NCBI GenBank assembly: GCA_035578155.1
Contig: JAPWDM010000044.1
Location: 2,383,501 to 2,447,500, forward strand
Length of the DNA stretch: 64,000 nt
Reading direction: 5' to 3'
Source of the DNA: Brachynemurus nebulosus
Taxonomy: Eukaryota; Arthropoda; Insecta; Neuroptera; Myrmeleontidae
The notes below the pieces were generated by a model, which worked only from the letters and a program-made list of their open reading frames with translations, was not told where the DNA came from and made no database searches. The translations under genes were made by a program, and so were the position numbers. Each line of letters starts with the position of its first letter. The first letter of the stretch is position 1. Of this stretch, positions 46,891-57,437 are shown piece after piece.

Positions 46891-46891
<1 letters not shown>
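46107..46891 (+). pseudogene. 5'-truncated R4-like LINE: restriction-like endonuclease end
   Basis: Open from about 46137 to 46652. The protein aligns with the C-terminal 250 residues of the element at 3993-8484: a Y-rich lead-in (LYFYLRHHYEVDKTP), NKPDVVLQDLTSQTMYVIEF with the PD...E/D restriction-like endonuclease spacing, a conserved EKEEQKRIKYQDL helix and the terminal MQKAVIIGTLRTLR, matching MQKAVIINTCRIVR of the full copy. Zinc knuckle and RT are missing. The 3' UTR runs to 46891. The sequences are far enough apart to be different families of the same clade. TAA repeats on both sides mean it too was inserted into a TAA array. Confidence 0.85.
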
Positions 46892-46927
<36 letters not shown>

Positions 46928-47638
46928 GTATAGGTGGTGAGGACACCTATAGCAGCTGCCCTTGGCACCCGTGAGGGATATTTATCCCCCATTGGTGTCA
47001 AGGAGGCTAAGGGTTCCAGGGGTAGTTTATGCGCAATACAGTAATCTTCGGATTCCATTAGCCTCTGACTACCCAAGATCGGCACCGTTCCTTCTCGAGG
47101 TACCACCGTTTTCACAAAAGATGCCGGATCTAGAGGAGAAATCCTCGATCGTTCTTTTTTTTTTAACCTTCGTTTTTATTTCTTTTCGTTTTTACTGTTT
47201 TTTGTTTTCGTTATTTTTATTTCTTTTTGTTTCAGTTTTTCTTTTATCTTTTGTTTCCCTTTTGTTTTTGGTTTTGTTTGGTTTTCGTTCTTCTTTGTTG
47301 TCCCAACTTCAAGTCATCTTCGGGACCCACACTAGCTCGTGTGTGGCTTAGCGGCGTTGCTTGGAAAAGGGGATCCTGGTGACTGAGGGAAACCGTTACT
47401 TGCGAGTACGGCGGAACAACACGTCACTTCGGCCCTGGCTTCAGGCATAGACCGTGGCTGCGGTTATGCACCGGCCGCAGTAAATTCGAGCGCCCCGGAG
47501 TCGTGCGTGTCACTGGGGCAATGGGCTTCGTCCCTAGGGCCCCTCATTCCCGTATCCCTGGCGTGGGAGTCCCACGTCCCTTATGAGGCTCCGTGGAGTG
47601 TGGGGAGCGGGGTGGGGGTTTTATTTATGTTACGTTAT

Positions 47639-49300
47639 ATGGATGTCCAAAATAATATTTCTTCGGGCGAGTCCGGGCCCCCCAAACCGGACGCGAACTA
47701 AGCTCCGCCGTCGTCATCTGGCGTGAGCAAAAGTAGCGTGGCTGGTCCCACTACTGCGTCTGCCGTACCCGTTCCACAATCCAGTGGAACAGGTACACAA
47801 ACTAAGAAGGGTAACCCTCCCTCTAAAAAAGGGAAAGGTCGTGGGCGTACAATGCAGTTGAACGCCCCAAGATTGGAAGCCGAAAGTTTTATTAGATACA
47901 TTGTAGTGAAGCCAACTGAAGGAGACTTCAGCAAAATAAGTCCTTTCCAGTTGGCTAAGTTAGTCAATGAAAATATTGGGCATGTTAAGAATGCTAAACT
48001 GTCGGGCAAAGGGTTGCTCGTGGAAGCATTCTCAGCGGCACAATCCGAGAAACTCATTAGTTTAAAGAATCTCGGTCAGTACGCGGTGGAGGTGAGCCCC
48101 CATGGAGTACTAAACTACTCCCGGGGCGTGATCATGCACCCGTCACTAGCGTACTGCGACATCGAGGAGATAGTGTCGGAGATGTCTTCCCAGGGGGTTA
48201 TAGAAGCGAAAAGGCTTAAATTCAACAGGGGGAATAAGTATCCAAATTCCCCCCTAATTCTGCTTACTTTTAACAAGACCACCTTACAAAAAGAGGTGGT
48301 CTTAGGCCTTTTCGAAAAAATCGACGTACGTCCGTACATTCCGGCACCAATGAGGTGCTATAATTGCCAAAGGTACGGACATGTATCACAGAAATGCAGC
48401 GTCGAGCAACAGATATGCGTGTGCGGTAAGCCGTTACACGACGGACGACCGTGCGGCGAACCCGTAAAATGCGTTAATTGTGGTGGCAATCATTCAGCAA
48501 AATCAAGAAATTGCCCCATATTCAAGCAAGAATCAGCCATTCAAGAGCTGAGAGCCCTGGAAAAATTGTCTTATCCAGAGGCGCGTCGTAAACTTCTGGG
48601 TAGTATGCCCCGACGCTCAGCCTTGGATGGTTACGCACGCACTGTTGCAGCCCCCGCCCCTGCAGCGATTGAAAAGAACAAAGAAATAAACGAATTACGA
48701 GAGAGCATGAGACGAATGCAAGCCACCATGGAGAGTGTGCAACAGAGCCTCATGCGCTCCTTAGGTGTAGCCAGCTCTACACCAAGCACAACCGCTGTCG
48801 CGCCAGCCAAGGTCTCTGAGACGAAGAGGGTTATAACACCAACCCCTCAGGGACCTATCGTCAAAAATGTGGTGACTTCCCCCAGGAAGAGGTCTTCACC
48901 AAAGAAGACCACGCCTGGGCGAAGACGAAGTAGTGAGGGGGAAAAAGAGGTGACCAAACCAAGGTCCCCCAAAATGGGATCTATCACCTCCAAATCGGAG
49001 TCGGAATTTCCTCCGCCACCGATACCTACGGCGACTCCGCAACAAACATCCACGGAGTCGTCTCGACCGGGCACGCCAACACGCCCGGTCGCCCCCCTCC
49101 CGAGTCGCTCTATTACAACACGTATGAGCGACTCGGAAAGTGCCACAGCGTCGGTACGTTCGGGTATTAAACGCCCGACGTCCGACGCATATACAAACAC
49201 CTCGGCTACCGAGTCCGATAACTCGGACACCGAGGTGCGAACGACAAAAAAAAGAAAGGCTGGCCAAAGGGGAAACCTAGGAAGTAGCCACACTTCCTAG
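47639..49300 (+). pseudogene. ORF1 of LINE copy B: Gag-like zinc-knuckle protein with an early stop codon
   Basis: The ATG at 47639 gives MDVQNNISSGESGPPKPDAN and then TAA at 47699-47701, where copy A has a proline codon. Downstream the same frame is open for 525 codons from the ATG at 47723 to 49300, so all conserved parts survive. These are the core (EGDFSKISPF, GKGLLVEAFS), the three zinc-knuckle motifs (MRCYNCQRYGHVSQKC, CVCGKPLHDGRPC, CVNCGGNHSAKSRNC) and a long serine/proline-rich tail. The last 13 residues differ from copy A because the run of A before the final basic patch is one base shorter. If translation reinitiates at 47723 the protein might still work; that is inference. Confidence 0.85.
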
Positions 49301-49325
49301 GGAGCAACCCTACGTACTAGCAAAA

Positions 49326-52300
49326 ATGGCGATTATTCAATGGAACTGTAATGGTGTAAAACATCATTACTGTGAATTGCAAATGCTTCTGGCTGAGCAC
49401 ACGCCCATGTGCGTGTGCTTACAAGAAACACACTTAAAGCCGGCGGAACAATTTTCAATAAGAAACTATCACATCCGCCGGCACAATGTACAGCCAGACA
49501 TCCGGGCGAGGGGGGGTGTTGCCATCATCATTAAAGATGGCGTCCCATTCCGGGACCATCCATTAAACACCCCCCTACAAGCTATTGCAATACAAATACT
49601 GAAACCGCCACAGTTCACAGTATGCTCGGTCTATTTACCAGACTTCGACTGGAATGTCGAAACCCTGACCGAGCTTACCTTACAGTTACCACGTCCATTT
49701 TTGTTACTAGGAGATTTTAATGCTCACAGCCCCATGTGGGGTTGTAGCACAAGAGACGCCCGTGGAAGACTCATCGAACGTTTTCTAGATGAGTCGGAAA
49801 CGGTCTTGTTGAATGCCGGTGAAGGTACTTTTATTAATGCAAGGACCGGTGAGTTGTCGGCTATCGACTTGTCACTTTGCTCACCGGTTATGGCGCACCG
49901 TTATGAGTGGACGCTGGCGTCAGACTCATACGGTAGCGATCATATACCTATTATTTTAAATAGTACCCTGCCGATGACTCCACATTCGTCTTCGCCGAGA
50001 TGGCGTCTCCGTCAAGCCGATTGGGAAATGTACGCTAATTCATTCCGTACACCCGAGCTGACTGGAGACGTAGAAGATGATGTGGAGAAAATGTCCTCCA
50101 GTGTCAATGAAGCAGCATATACGAGTATACCGAAGTCGTTCAACATTCCACCCAAACATCAAGTACCATGGTGGAATGAAGTTGTCAGTGTAGCAGTTGC
50201 AGAGAAAAAGCGGGCGTACCACGAACTCAGACGTCGCCCCACGCAGGAAAATGTGATAGCCTACAAGTGTGCTCAAGCACGCTGTAAACGCACAATTAAA
50301 GAACAAAAGAGGCTATCATGGGAGCAATATGTTTCGGCCATAAACACCTCCACGACCACCTCAGAGGTATGGAGAAGAGTGAGGGCCATTACTGGGAAAT
50401 ATTCCCGTTCACCTATGCCCTCCCTTCTCGTCGTCGACGGTCGGAACATCACTGAACGCGCAGAAATAGCTAATTGCTTAGCTAAGCACTTTGAGCGCGT
50501 CAGTGGCTCCCAAAACTATGACCCGGACTTCCTGCGGATCAAGATCGAACACGAACAAAACGATCTTGATTTTTTCTCAGATGAATCCCTCCAGTACAAC
50601 CAACCGTTTTCTATGCAAGAATTACTGGAGGCGCTTCGGGGATCTGGGGATACTTCCCCTGGACCTGATGAGATCCCCTACGCCATGATCCGGAACCTGC
50701 CTTATCCTGGTAAGTGTAGGTTACTGGATCTTTACAACGAAATATTTAGGCAAGGCGTTTACCCTCCGCAGTGGCGGGAAGCTACCATCATTCCGTTGCT
50801 AAAAGAGGGTAAAGATTCATCGCAACTATCTAGCTACCGTCCAATATCCTTGACTTGCTGTTTCAGTAAGGTATTGGAAAAAATGGTGAACAGCCGTCTC
50901 GTCTGGTGGCTGGAATCCCACAATCTCATTCCTAAACATCAATGTGGATTCCGGCGACACCATTCGACTACGGACCATCTTGTTCGCCTCGAGAATGCCA
51001 TTCAAGACGCCTTTCTCCAACGAAGACACCTTGTGGCTGTGTTTTTCGATCTGAAGAAAGCTTATGATATGACCTGGAGGTATGGCATTCTCAAGAAGCT
51101 GCACGACTGGGGTTTAAGAGGTAACCTCCCTCAGTTCGTAAAAAGTTTTCTGACTGACCGTTCTTTTCGTGTCCGGGTAGGTGACACTGAGTCTGAGGCC
51201 CACTCCCAGGAGAATGGTGTTCCTCAAGGCTCCACCATTAGTGTCACCTTGTTTTCCATCGCAGTCAGTCATATAGCAGCTTCAGCCCCAATTCGTCGTT
51301 GCTTGTACGTTGATGACCTCACAATCTTCTATGCAGCCGATGCCATCGAGGATATTCAACAACGGCTGCAACAAGGCATCAACGAAGTGGTGACTTCTGC
51401 AGAAGCTCTTGGCTTTCGTTTCTCACCACAAAAAACATCGGTGGTTCACTTCTGCAGAAAGCGCAGCGCACATCCGGATCCTGTTCTCACACTAAAAGGA
51501 TCCGTCCTTCAGTGCGTCGATAGCGTCAGGTTTCTAGGACTCATATTCGACAAACAACTTACGTGGCGCCCACACCTCCAAGCCTTAGCTGCGAGTTGTC
51601 GCAAGACAATAAACATGCTTAAGTGCTTGGCTGGTGCATCGTGGGGTGCGGGTCGGGAGTCGTTGCTTCGCCTGTATCAATCGGTAGTTCTGACTAGGAT
51701 TGATTACGGCAGCATTGCTTACTCCTCCGCCCGGGCGTCTGCGCTCTTACTCCTAGATCCTGTTCACCATGCAGGCATACGACTGGCTACGGGAGCATTT
51801 CGAACGAGCCCTTCTATGAGCCTCTGCGTAGAGTCGGGTCTCCCTCCGCTGCGACTGAGACGTGAGCGTCTCTTGCTCAATTCTACAGCGGGGGTATATG
51901 CAACACCTACGCATATCAATCAACCGACTCTATTCAGATACCGTTTACAGGGGCTCTACGGTCGACGTCCCACCATAAGTCGACCAGTGGCCGTTCGAAC
52001 GCAGGAGTTATTAGAGAGTCTACACTTACAGTTCGCCAAGGTACTTCCCAAACGTCCTATGGAAGTACCTCCTTGGCTGATCCCTAACGTAAGGTGTCGT
52101 TTCGACCTGACTGGTCTCAACAAGGAGGAGACCAGCTCATTCGAATATCGATCCCGCTTTTATGAGATCATTAGCGAACTTGACTCTCTCTGCATATACA
52201 CAGATGGTTCCAAAACAGCTACGGGTGTTGGAAGTGCCATCGTCATTCGTGACGATCCTCACGCTTGGTCACTTCCTCCCCAGGCCACTGTGTATACTGC

Positions 52301-52988
52301 AGAACTATTTGCTATTTTGCAAGCCCTGCGATTCTGTCAAACATCCGAAGACAGCGCATTCCTCATTTGTTCCGACTCGTTGAGCGCGTTGCAAGCGATC
52401 TGCCACTTTCATACCATCGATCCACTGGTGCAGAACATCCGAACGTGTCTCTACATGCTCCGCCAAAAGTCTATCACCTTTTTTTGGATTCCCGGACATG
52501 TGGGGATACCTGGCAATGAACTCGCCGACCAGGCAGCACGTCATGCAGCCGAAGTCGGTGAGCCACAGGACATTGCCATACGCCCAGAGGATCTGAGAGT
52601 GTGCATTAGATCCGCGATCGATCAGAAATGGCAACGTGAGTGGAACAACCTCACGGCAAAGCTCAGACAGGTGAAACCTGAGGTCCGAAAAACTCCGGCA
52701 CCTGTAAATCTGAGCCGGCGAGAGAGTGTGGCCCTGACGCGTTTACGCTTGGTCCACACGGCGTTAACACACCGTCATCTTCTCGCCGGTGAGGACCAGC
52801 CAAGGTGCGCCGCCTGCGGGACGGCGCTGACCGTGAGGCATATAGTTGAGGAATGTGTAACCCTTGAGCCATTGCGCCAAAGGTTGCAGCTCCCGAATAA
52901 TGTAGCCGAAGCTTTAGCTTATGATGCTGTCTCTGAAAGAAAGATGCTTGAATTTCTTCGAAATTCGCATCTTCTTCAGAGACTGTAG
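49326..52988 (+). CDS. ORF2 of LINE copy B: APE endonuclease, reverse transcriptase, RNase H
   Basis: An uninterrupted frame of 1220 residues. Residues 1-230 form the APE-like endonuclease (IQWNCNGVKHH, CLQETHL, LLLGDFNAHSPMWG, SYGSDHIPI), which nicks target DNA. The RT spans about 430-720: SSYRPISLTCCFSKVLEK, AVFFDLKKAYD (motif A), GVPQGSTISVTLF and the catalytic YVDD near residue 660. RNase H begins near residue 957 (CIYTDGSKTATG, ELFAILQAL, CSDSLSALQA, WIPGHVGIPGNELAD). A CAAC...H...C zinc-binding motif lies near residue 1162. All key acidic residues are present, so the enzyme could be active. Confidence 0.95.
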   Translation: MAIIQWNCNGVKHHYCELQMLLAEHTPMCVCLQETHLKPAEQFSIRNYHIRRHNVQPDIRARGGVAIIIKDGVPFRDHPLNTPLQAIAIQILKPPQFTVCSVYLPDFDWNVETLTELTLQLPRPFLLLGDFNAHSPMWGCSTRDARGRLIERFLDESETVLLNAGEGTFINARTGELSAIDLSLCSPVMAHRYEWTLASDSYGSDHIPIILNSTLPMTPHSSSPRWRLRQADWEMYANSFRTPELTGDVEDDVEKMSSSVNEAAYTSIPKSFNIPPKHQVPWWNEVVSVAVAEKKRAYHELRRRPTQENVIAYKCAQARCKRTIKEQKRLSWEQYVSAINTSTTTSEVWRRVRAITGKYSRSPMPSLLVVDGRNITERAEIANCLAKHFERVSGSQNYDPDFLRIKIEHEQNDLDFFSDESLQYNQPFSMQELLEALRGSGDTSPGPDEIPYAMIRNLPYPGKCRLLDLYNEIFRQGVYPPQWREATIIPLLKEGKDSSQLSSYRPISLTCCFSKVLEKMVNSRLVWWLESHNLIPKHQCGFRRHHSTTDHLVRLENAIQDAFLQRRHLVAVFFDLKKAYDMTWRYGILKKLHDWGLRGNLPQFVKSFLTDRSFRVRVGDTESEAHSQENGVPQGSTISVTLFSIAVSHIAASAPIRRCLYVDDLTIFYAADAIEDIQQRLQQGINEVVTSAEALGFRFSPQKTSVVHFCRKRSAHPDPVLTLKGSVLQCVDSVRFLGLIFDKQLTWRPHLQALAASCRKTINMLKCLAGASWGAGRESLLRLYQSVVLTRIDYGSIAYSSARASALLLLDPVHHAGIRLATGAFRTSPSMSLCVESGLPPLRLRRERLLLNSTAGVYATPTHINQPTLFRYRLQGLYGRRPTISRPVAVRTQELLESLHLQFAKVLPKRPMEVPPWLIPNVRCRFDLTGLNKEETSSFEYRSRFYEIISELDSLCIYTDGSKTATGVGSAIVIRDDPHAWSLPPQATVYTAELFAILQALRFCQTSEDSAFLICSDSLSALQAICHFHTIDPLVQNIRTCLYMLRQKSITFFWIPGHVGIPGNELADQAARHAAEVGEPQDIAIRPEDLRVCIRSAIDQKWQREWNNLTAKLRQVKPEVRKTPAPVNLSRRESVALTRLRLVHTALTHRHLLAGEDQPRCAACGTALTVRHIVEECVTLEPLRQRLQLPNNVAEALAYDAVSERKMLEFLRNSHLLQRL

Positions 52989-53109
52989 GGGCTTTACATC
53001 TCTTAATTTTATTCAAGTCGTCTCTTGCTTCTCCCCCGACATATAATTTTATTTTTCAGCTTATTTTAATCTACGTGTTTTCAAAAGTTCTGTGATTGTC
53101 TTATTTATT

Positions 53110-53610
53110 AACAATACCCTGTTCCAGCTGGTCTGGCAGGGTACTTTTAGTCTCTCGTTATGCCACTAAGGTCCTTTTACACCCTTAGTGGTACTGTTGT
53201 TATTTATATATGTTATTTTGTTTTTGTTATTGTTTTTTAACGATGTACCACCGAGGGCCTTTTACACCCGAGGTGGTACATCATTTGTTCTTATTTTAAC
53301 TGTGATACTTTGTTATGCCGTTGTAGGCCTGTTGTTACGGCTCTACAGCGGTATTGTTTTAACTCCTTATTGCGTCACTGGTCGGCCTGTGGCCTCCCAG
53401 TGACGGAATAAGTTTTATCTGTGATTTTCCACTGTGATAATTGTGTGTTTCTAGTCTGGTTCCTCCACCCCGGGGTCTTTACACCCTGGGGGGAGTCGCA
53501 GCGATGGACTTCAGGCCTTGGTGACCGGACGCTTTGTCTAGTACTTATCGTACCGTTACCAAGGACTGTCCGCTCCTTTAAGCCCTGGGATGGCAGGGCT
53601 CATTGCTGTA
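53110..53610 (+). ncRNA. Hairpin array in the 3' UTR of LINE copy B
   Basis: Seven hairpins in about 500 nt: TACCCTG/CAGGGTA (53115), TGCCACTAAGG/CCTTAGTGGTA (53160), GATGTACCACC/GGTGGTACATC (53243), CGTCACTGG/CCAGTGACG (53372), CTCC-A-CCCCG/TGGGGGGAG (53463), CTTGGTGAC/GTTACCAAG (53517) and AGCCCTG/CAGGGCT (53580). Three share the apical GGG-YYYTTTACA-CCC pattern. Compared with copy A, some changes keep the pairing, such as T-A to C-G in the fifth hairpin. Confidence 0.6.
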
Positions 53611-54021
53611 TTTTAATATGTGTATGTTGTCCTTTGTCTATTGCATTTATGTGTTCCTGTCTTTATGTGTCGTTTTTATCTTTCTACTGTGTTTGGCGGC
53701 GCATGCCCAGAGATGGCGATGCCGCCGGACACTGCTGACCGCGCCATCCACCGGCAGTAGTGTCCCAATTTTAATTAAAAAAAAATAATAGTATAAATAA
53801 ATAAAATGAATTATATAATTCAATTTATACAAATAAAAATTATATGAGAATTTTCTGTTATTTTATTTTTTAATTTTTTCTCGTTCCAATAAGAATATTC
53901 CTATTGTCATTAAAAACGCAACTTATTTTCATTAAAAAAATTCATTCAAGTGAATTAGCTAAATTCTAAATAATTAACAACACATTTTTTAAAAACTTTC
54001 ACGTATTATTGTATTAACAAG

Positions 54022-54292
54022 AATTTGCCTTCCGTATAATTTTCTTACCAAAAAAATTAAAACTACCATAGAGAAAATGAGCGAAAATCGTATAACTTTT
54101 TCTTTTAATAGTAACAAACTAGGAAACACATACTCGGAAAAAAGATTGAGAGTCGAAAATAAGCAAAACCACAATGTTGTATACAAAATAGAATGTTCTG
54201 ACTGTAATTCAGCTTATTTTGGCCAAACTAGCCAAAAATTGAATAACAGACTAACTCAACACAAATACCATTTAAAAAGACAAAAAGAATCA
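54022..54292 (+). pseudogene. Penelope-like GIY-YIG fragment in arm B
   Basis: The start of the GIY-YIG region (MSENRITFSFNSNKLGN, VYKIECSDCNSAYFGQT, LNNRLTQHKY) matches 36965-36728 in arm A with about three base changes. It stops abruptly after KRQKEST. The catalytic C-terminal half of the nuclease is missing. Confidence 0.8.
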
Positions 54293-54305
54293 ACAAATTC
54301 AACTA

Positions 54306-55987
54306 ACAAGGAAAGGGCAAGAAGTCGAAAATTCAAAAAAATCTGAAAGTTTGTCAGTATGTAGAGAGTGGCTACCTAATAGCATAAAAAATATCAGTTG
54401 CTGTTAAAAAACGTTTTTAAGGAGTGAACCACCCCCTCAAAGTTGGAACACAAAAATCTAAAAATCGGTGAAATTTTGTTTATACGTACCTTAAAAAGTT
54501 CTAGTAACAAATATAACATTATTTTTTGGATTTACACATTTTTAAGGGTTGAAACCACCCCTCAACTGTGTACTTAAAAATTTAAAAATTGATGATGTCT
54601 TGTTTATATATACTATACAGAGCTCTAATAATAAATATAACATTATTTTTTGCATCTACAAATTTTTAGGGGTGAAACCACCCCTTCATATGTGTACTTA
54701 AAAATTTAAAAATTGATGAAATTTTGTTTATGTATACTATATAGAGCTCTAGTAGTAAATATAACATTATTTTTTGCATCTACAAATCTTTACGGGTTGA
54801 AACCACCTCTTCTTGTGTGTACTTAAAAATTTATAAATTTATGATATTTTGTTTTTGCACATTATACGAAATTCTAATAATAAATATAACATTATTTTTT
54901 GCGTCCACACATTTTTAAGGGGTGAAACCACCCCTTCAAGTGTGTGCTTAGAAAATTTAAAATTGACGAACTTTTATTTATGTACACTATTAAGAGTTTT
55001 AGTAATAAATATAATATTATTTTTCATACCTACACATTTTTAAGAGGGTGAAACCACTCCTTCGGCTGTCGACTTGAAAATTTAAAAATTCGGAGATTTT
55101 ATTCATATAATATATCACATAAAAATGGATTTATAAATTTTTTTTGCCCCCATATATTTATAGGGGTGAAATATCTTTTCCAAATTAGAAATTAGAAACA
55201 CAAATTGACGAAATTTTGTTTACATGTACTACACAGTAATATAGTACACTATCTGAAAGCTATTTGTATTGCTAATTTTATACATTATTAATATATTTAT
55301 TGTAAGATTGTTGTGTTTGTTGTATATGTAAACAAAATTTTGCCAGTTTTGAAATTTTTAGTTTACAACTTGGAGGAGGTGTTTCACCCCCTAGAACTGT
55401 GTGAAAGGATATATTTATAATATATTTATCGTTAGGTCTCTATGTAAACACAATATCGCCAATTTTTAAATTTTTAGGTACGCACTTGAAGGGGTGGTTT
55501 GAAAATTTGTAGATGCAAAAAATAATGTTATATTTATTACTAAATCTCTGTATAGTATATGTAAACAAAATATTATAAATTCATAAATTTTTAAGTACAC
55601 ATATGAAGGGGTGGTTTCAACCCGTAAAAATTTGTAGATGCAAAAAATAATGTTATATTTATTATTACAGCTCTGTATAGTATATATAAACAAAATATCA
55701 TCAATTTTTAAATTTTTAAGTACACAGTTGAAGGGTGGCTTCAACCCTTAAAAATGTATAAATCCAAAAAATAATGTTATATTTGTTACTAGAACTTTTT
55801 AAGTTACGTATAAATAAAATTTCATCGATTTTTAAATTTTTGTGTTCCAACTTTGAGGGGGTGGTTCACCCCTTAAAAACGTTTTTTAGCAGCAACTGAT
55901 ATTTTTTATGTTATTAGGTAGCCACCCTCTATGTACTGACAAACTTTCAGATTTTTTTGAATTTTCGACTTCTTGCCCTTTCCTTGT
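54306..55987. mobile_element. Foldback element built of inverted tandem arrays
   Basis: The ends are ACAAGGAAAGGGCAAGAAG and its complement. Inside, seven units of about 122 bp on the left and five inverted units on the right each carry GGGGTGAAACCACCCC, AAAAATTTAAAAATTGATG, a TATACTATA-like stretch and AAATATAACATTATTTTTTG. The GGGGTG...CACCCC motif is itself a hairpin. The centre (about 55200-55340) is unique AT-rich sequence. The arrangement is that of Foldback/Galileo-type elements. No target duplication or transposase is visible. Confidence 0.8.
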
Positions 55988-57433
55988 AAGTATTCGATAT
56001 GATTAAAATTCATAGTTACGAAAAGAATCTAAGACCTTAAAAAAGGACATTGTTTTTTTAAAGGAATGAATTCTGGACTGATCGGAGAAGAGTAAAAATA
56101 TCTAAACGTGATTTCTATGATTTCTTGTTTCTTGAAATTCAATGAAAAATAGCGGAGTTATAAGTACTTATTTAATTTTATTGTACTTATTATTGTGCCA
56201 CACAAATTCATTTAACTTACTGATTTGAATCAACCTAGTTACTTGAGTAGCTGATAAAAGTGTAGTTCGGAGCCAAAACTGTTCAAATTTAGTCTCTGAA
56301 AAGAAACTCTTCCGTGGACGAGTTTAGTGAAATAAGAATCAGAAATCACTTTTTAGAGTACCTAATTTTAATTTTAATTTTAGTATATTAACTCTGTTAT
56401 ACTTGATAGGCGAAGAGCTAATCGTAGTTTTGTCCACGTCATCGACTACACAAATCAATTTACCTTTATTGAATAGTTTACGTTAATACGAAACGCAATT
56501 TATCTGTGCACATACCTACCCGAAATATGGCCGGAAATTTGAAAAAATGACCACTTCCGGTTGCATTTGTGGCTGTTATCCTACGTCATGAGTAGGGTTG
56601 CCAATTTTACCAATGAATATTTCGGGATTTAATGAGAAAAAAATCGGGACGGGACAAGTAAAATCGGGACTGTTAATAAAAAAAAAAAAAAAAACAAACA
56701 AACAAACGTTTTTAATCAGCCAGTAGGAAGGATCTTTTTATTTTTATTATTTGTTACTAACAGCTACATATTTAAACCATGATCTTACAAACCTTTAAAC
56801 AAAAATAATATTTCTTTATTTTATTTTATTAAATTAAAAATCAAGTTTTTTTAATTTTTTTGCTTATTAACTTTATTATTTCTGGAGAAAAACATTTTTC
56901 ATAAAATAGTGTTATTAACTTATTATTTATTATTATTTCGTAACCTAATGTTCAATTAGTACCCTATGCACTATTTATTTGTTTGACTGGAATTAGAAAA
57001 AGACAATCATACGTTGACAACGAAACTATCAAAATTGTCTGGGAATATTTTTTCAACTATAGTTATTTAAACTGAATTATAAAATGCAAAATACTTTTTT
57101 TTACTTTATAAATCAATATACTTGATAAAAAATATTCTATAAACTTTTTTATCATTATTTATATTAATTAACAAAAAAAGAAATGTTCAAACGTACTGAA
57201 ATTAAATAAAGGCATTCTTTTGAGAAAATTTTTTAAAGTTTTCATGATATGAAAACGAAACTTAACTCTTCAAATATTGTTGCTTAAAAGTATTGTAAAA
57301 TTTAATTCGGCCTTAACCTATTCAAAAATCATCTTCTGGAAGTACAATTCTTATCGACGTGTCTTAAAGATAGTAGTACACAACCTGAGTCAGAAAAGTT
57401 TGACTTAAGAGAACTGCAACTCTAATAACAAAT
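55988..57433. other. AT-rich intergenic stretch
   Basis: No gene recognised. A poly(A)/AAAC run near 56682-56706 follows ATCGGGACGGGAC and ATCGGGACTG motifs and may be the tail of an old retroposon, but no body is identifiable. Confidence 0.4.
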
Positions 57434-57437
57434 TTAA

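Larger units (their letters stand above)
46932..53786 (+). mobile_element. I-like LINE copy B, nearly intact
   Basis: A 6.85-kb element with a 5' UTR (46932-47638), ORF1 (47639-49300), a 25-nt gap, ORF2 (49326-52988), a hairpin-rich 3' UTR and a short poly(A) (53777-53785) followed by AATAATAG. The 5' end abuts (AAT)n. Lesions are limited to ORF1: an early stop codon and a one-base shift near the C terminus. Confidence 0.9.
46892..54292 (+). repeat. Inverted duplication, arm B
   Basis: The mirror of arm A: (AAT)n, LINE copy B, about 235 bp of shared unique flank (53790-54025) and the Penelope-like fragment. It is shortened by a deletion at about 54022 with an AAGAAATTT-like microhomology and ends at 54292, where unrelated sequence begins just before the foldback element. 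Confidence 0.75.

Noticed and set aside
54420..55870. CRISPR-like array
   Set aside because: The units are adjacent, diverged and mirrored in two arms, with no constant repeat and variable spacer pattern, and the context is a eukaryotic transposon.
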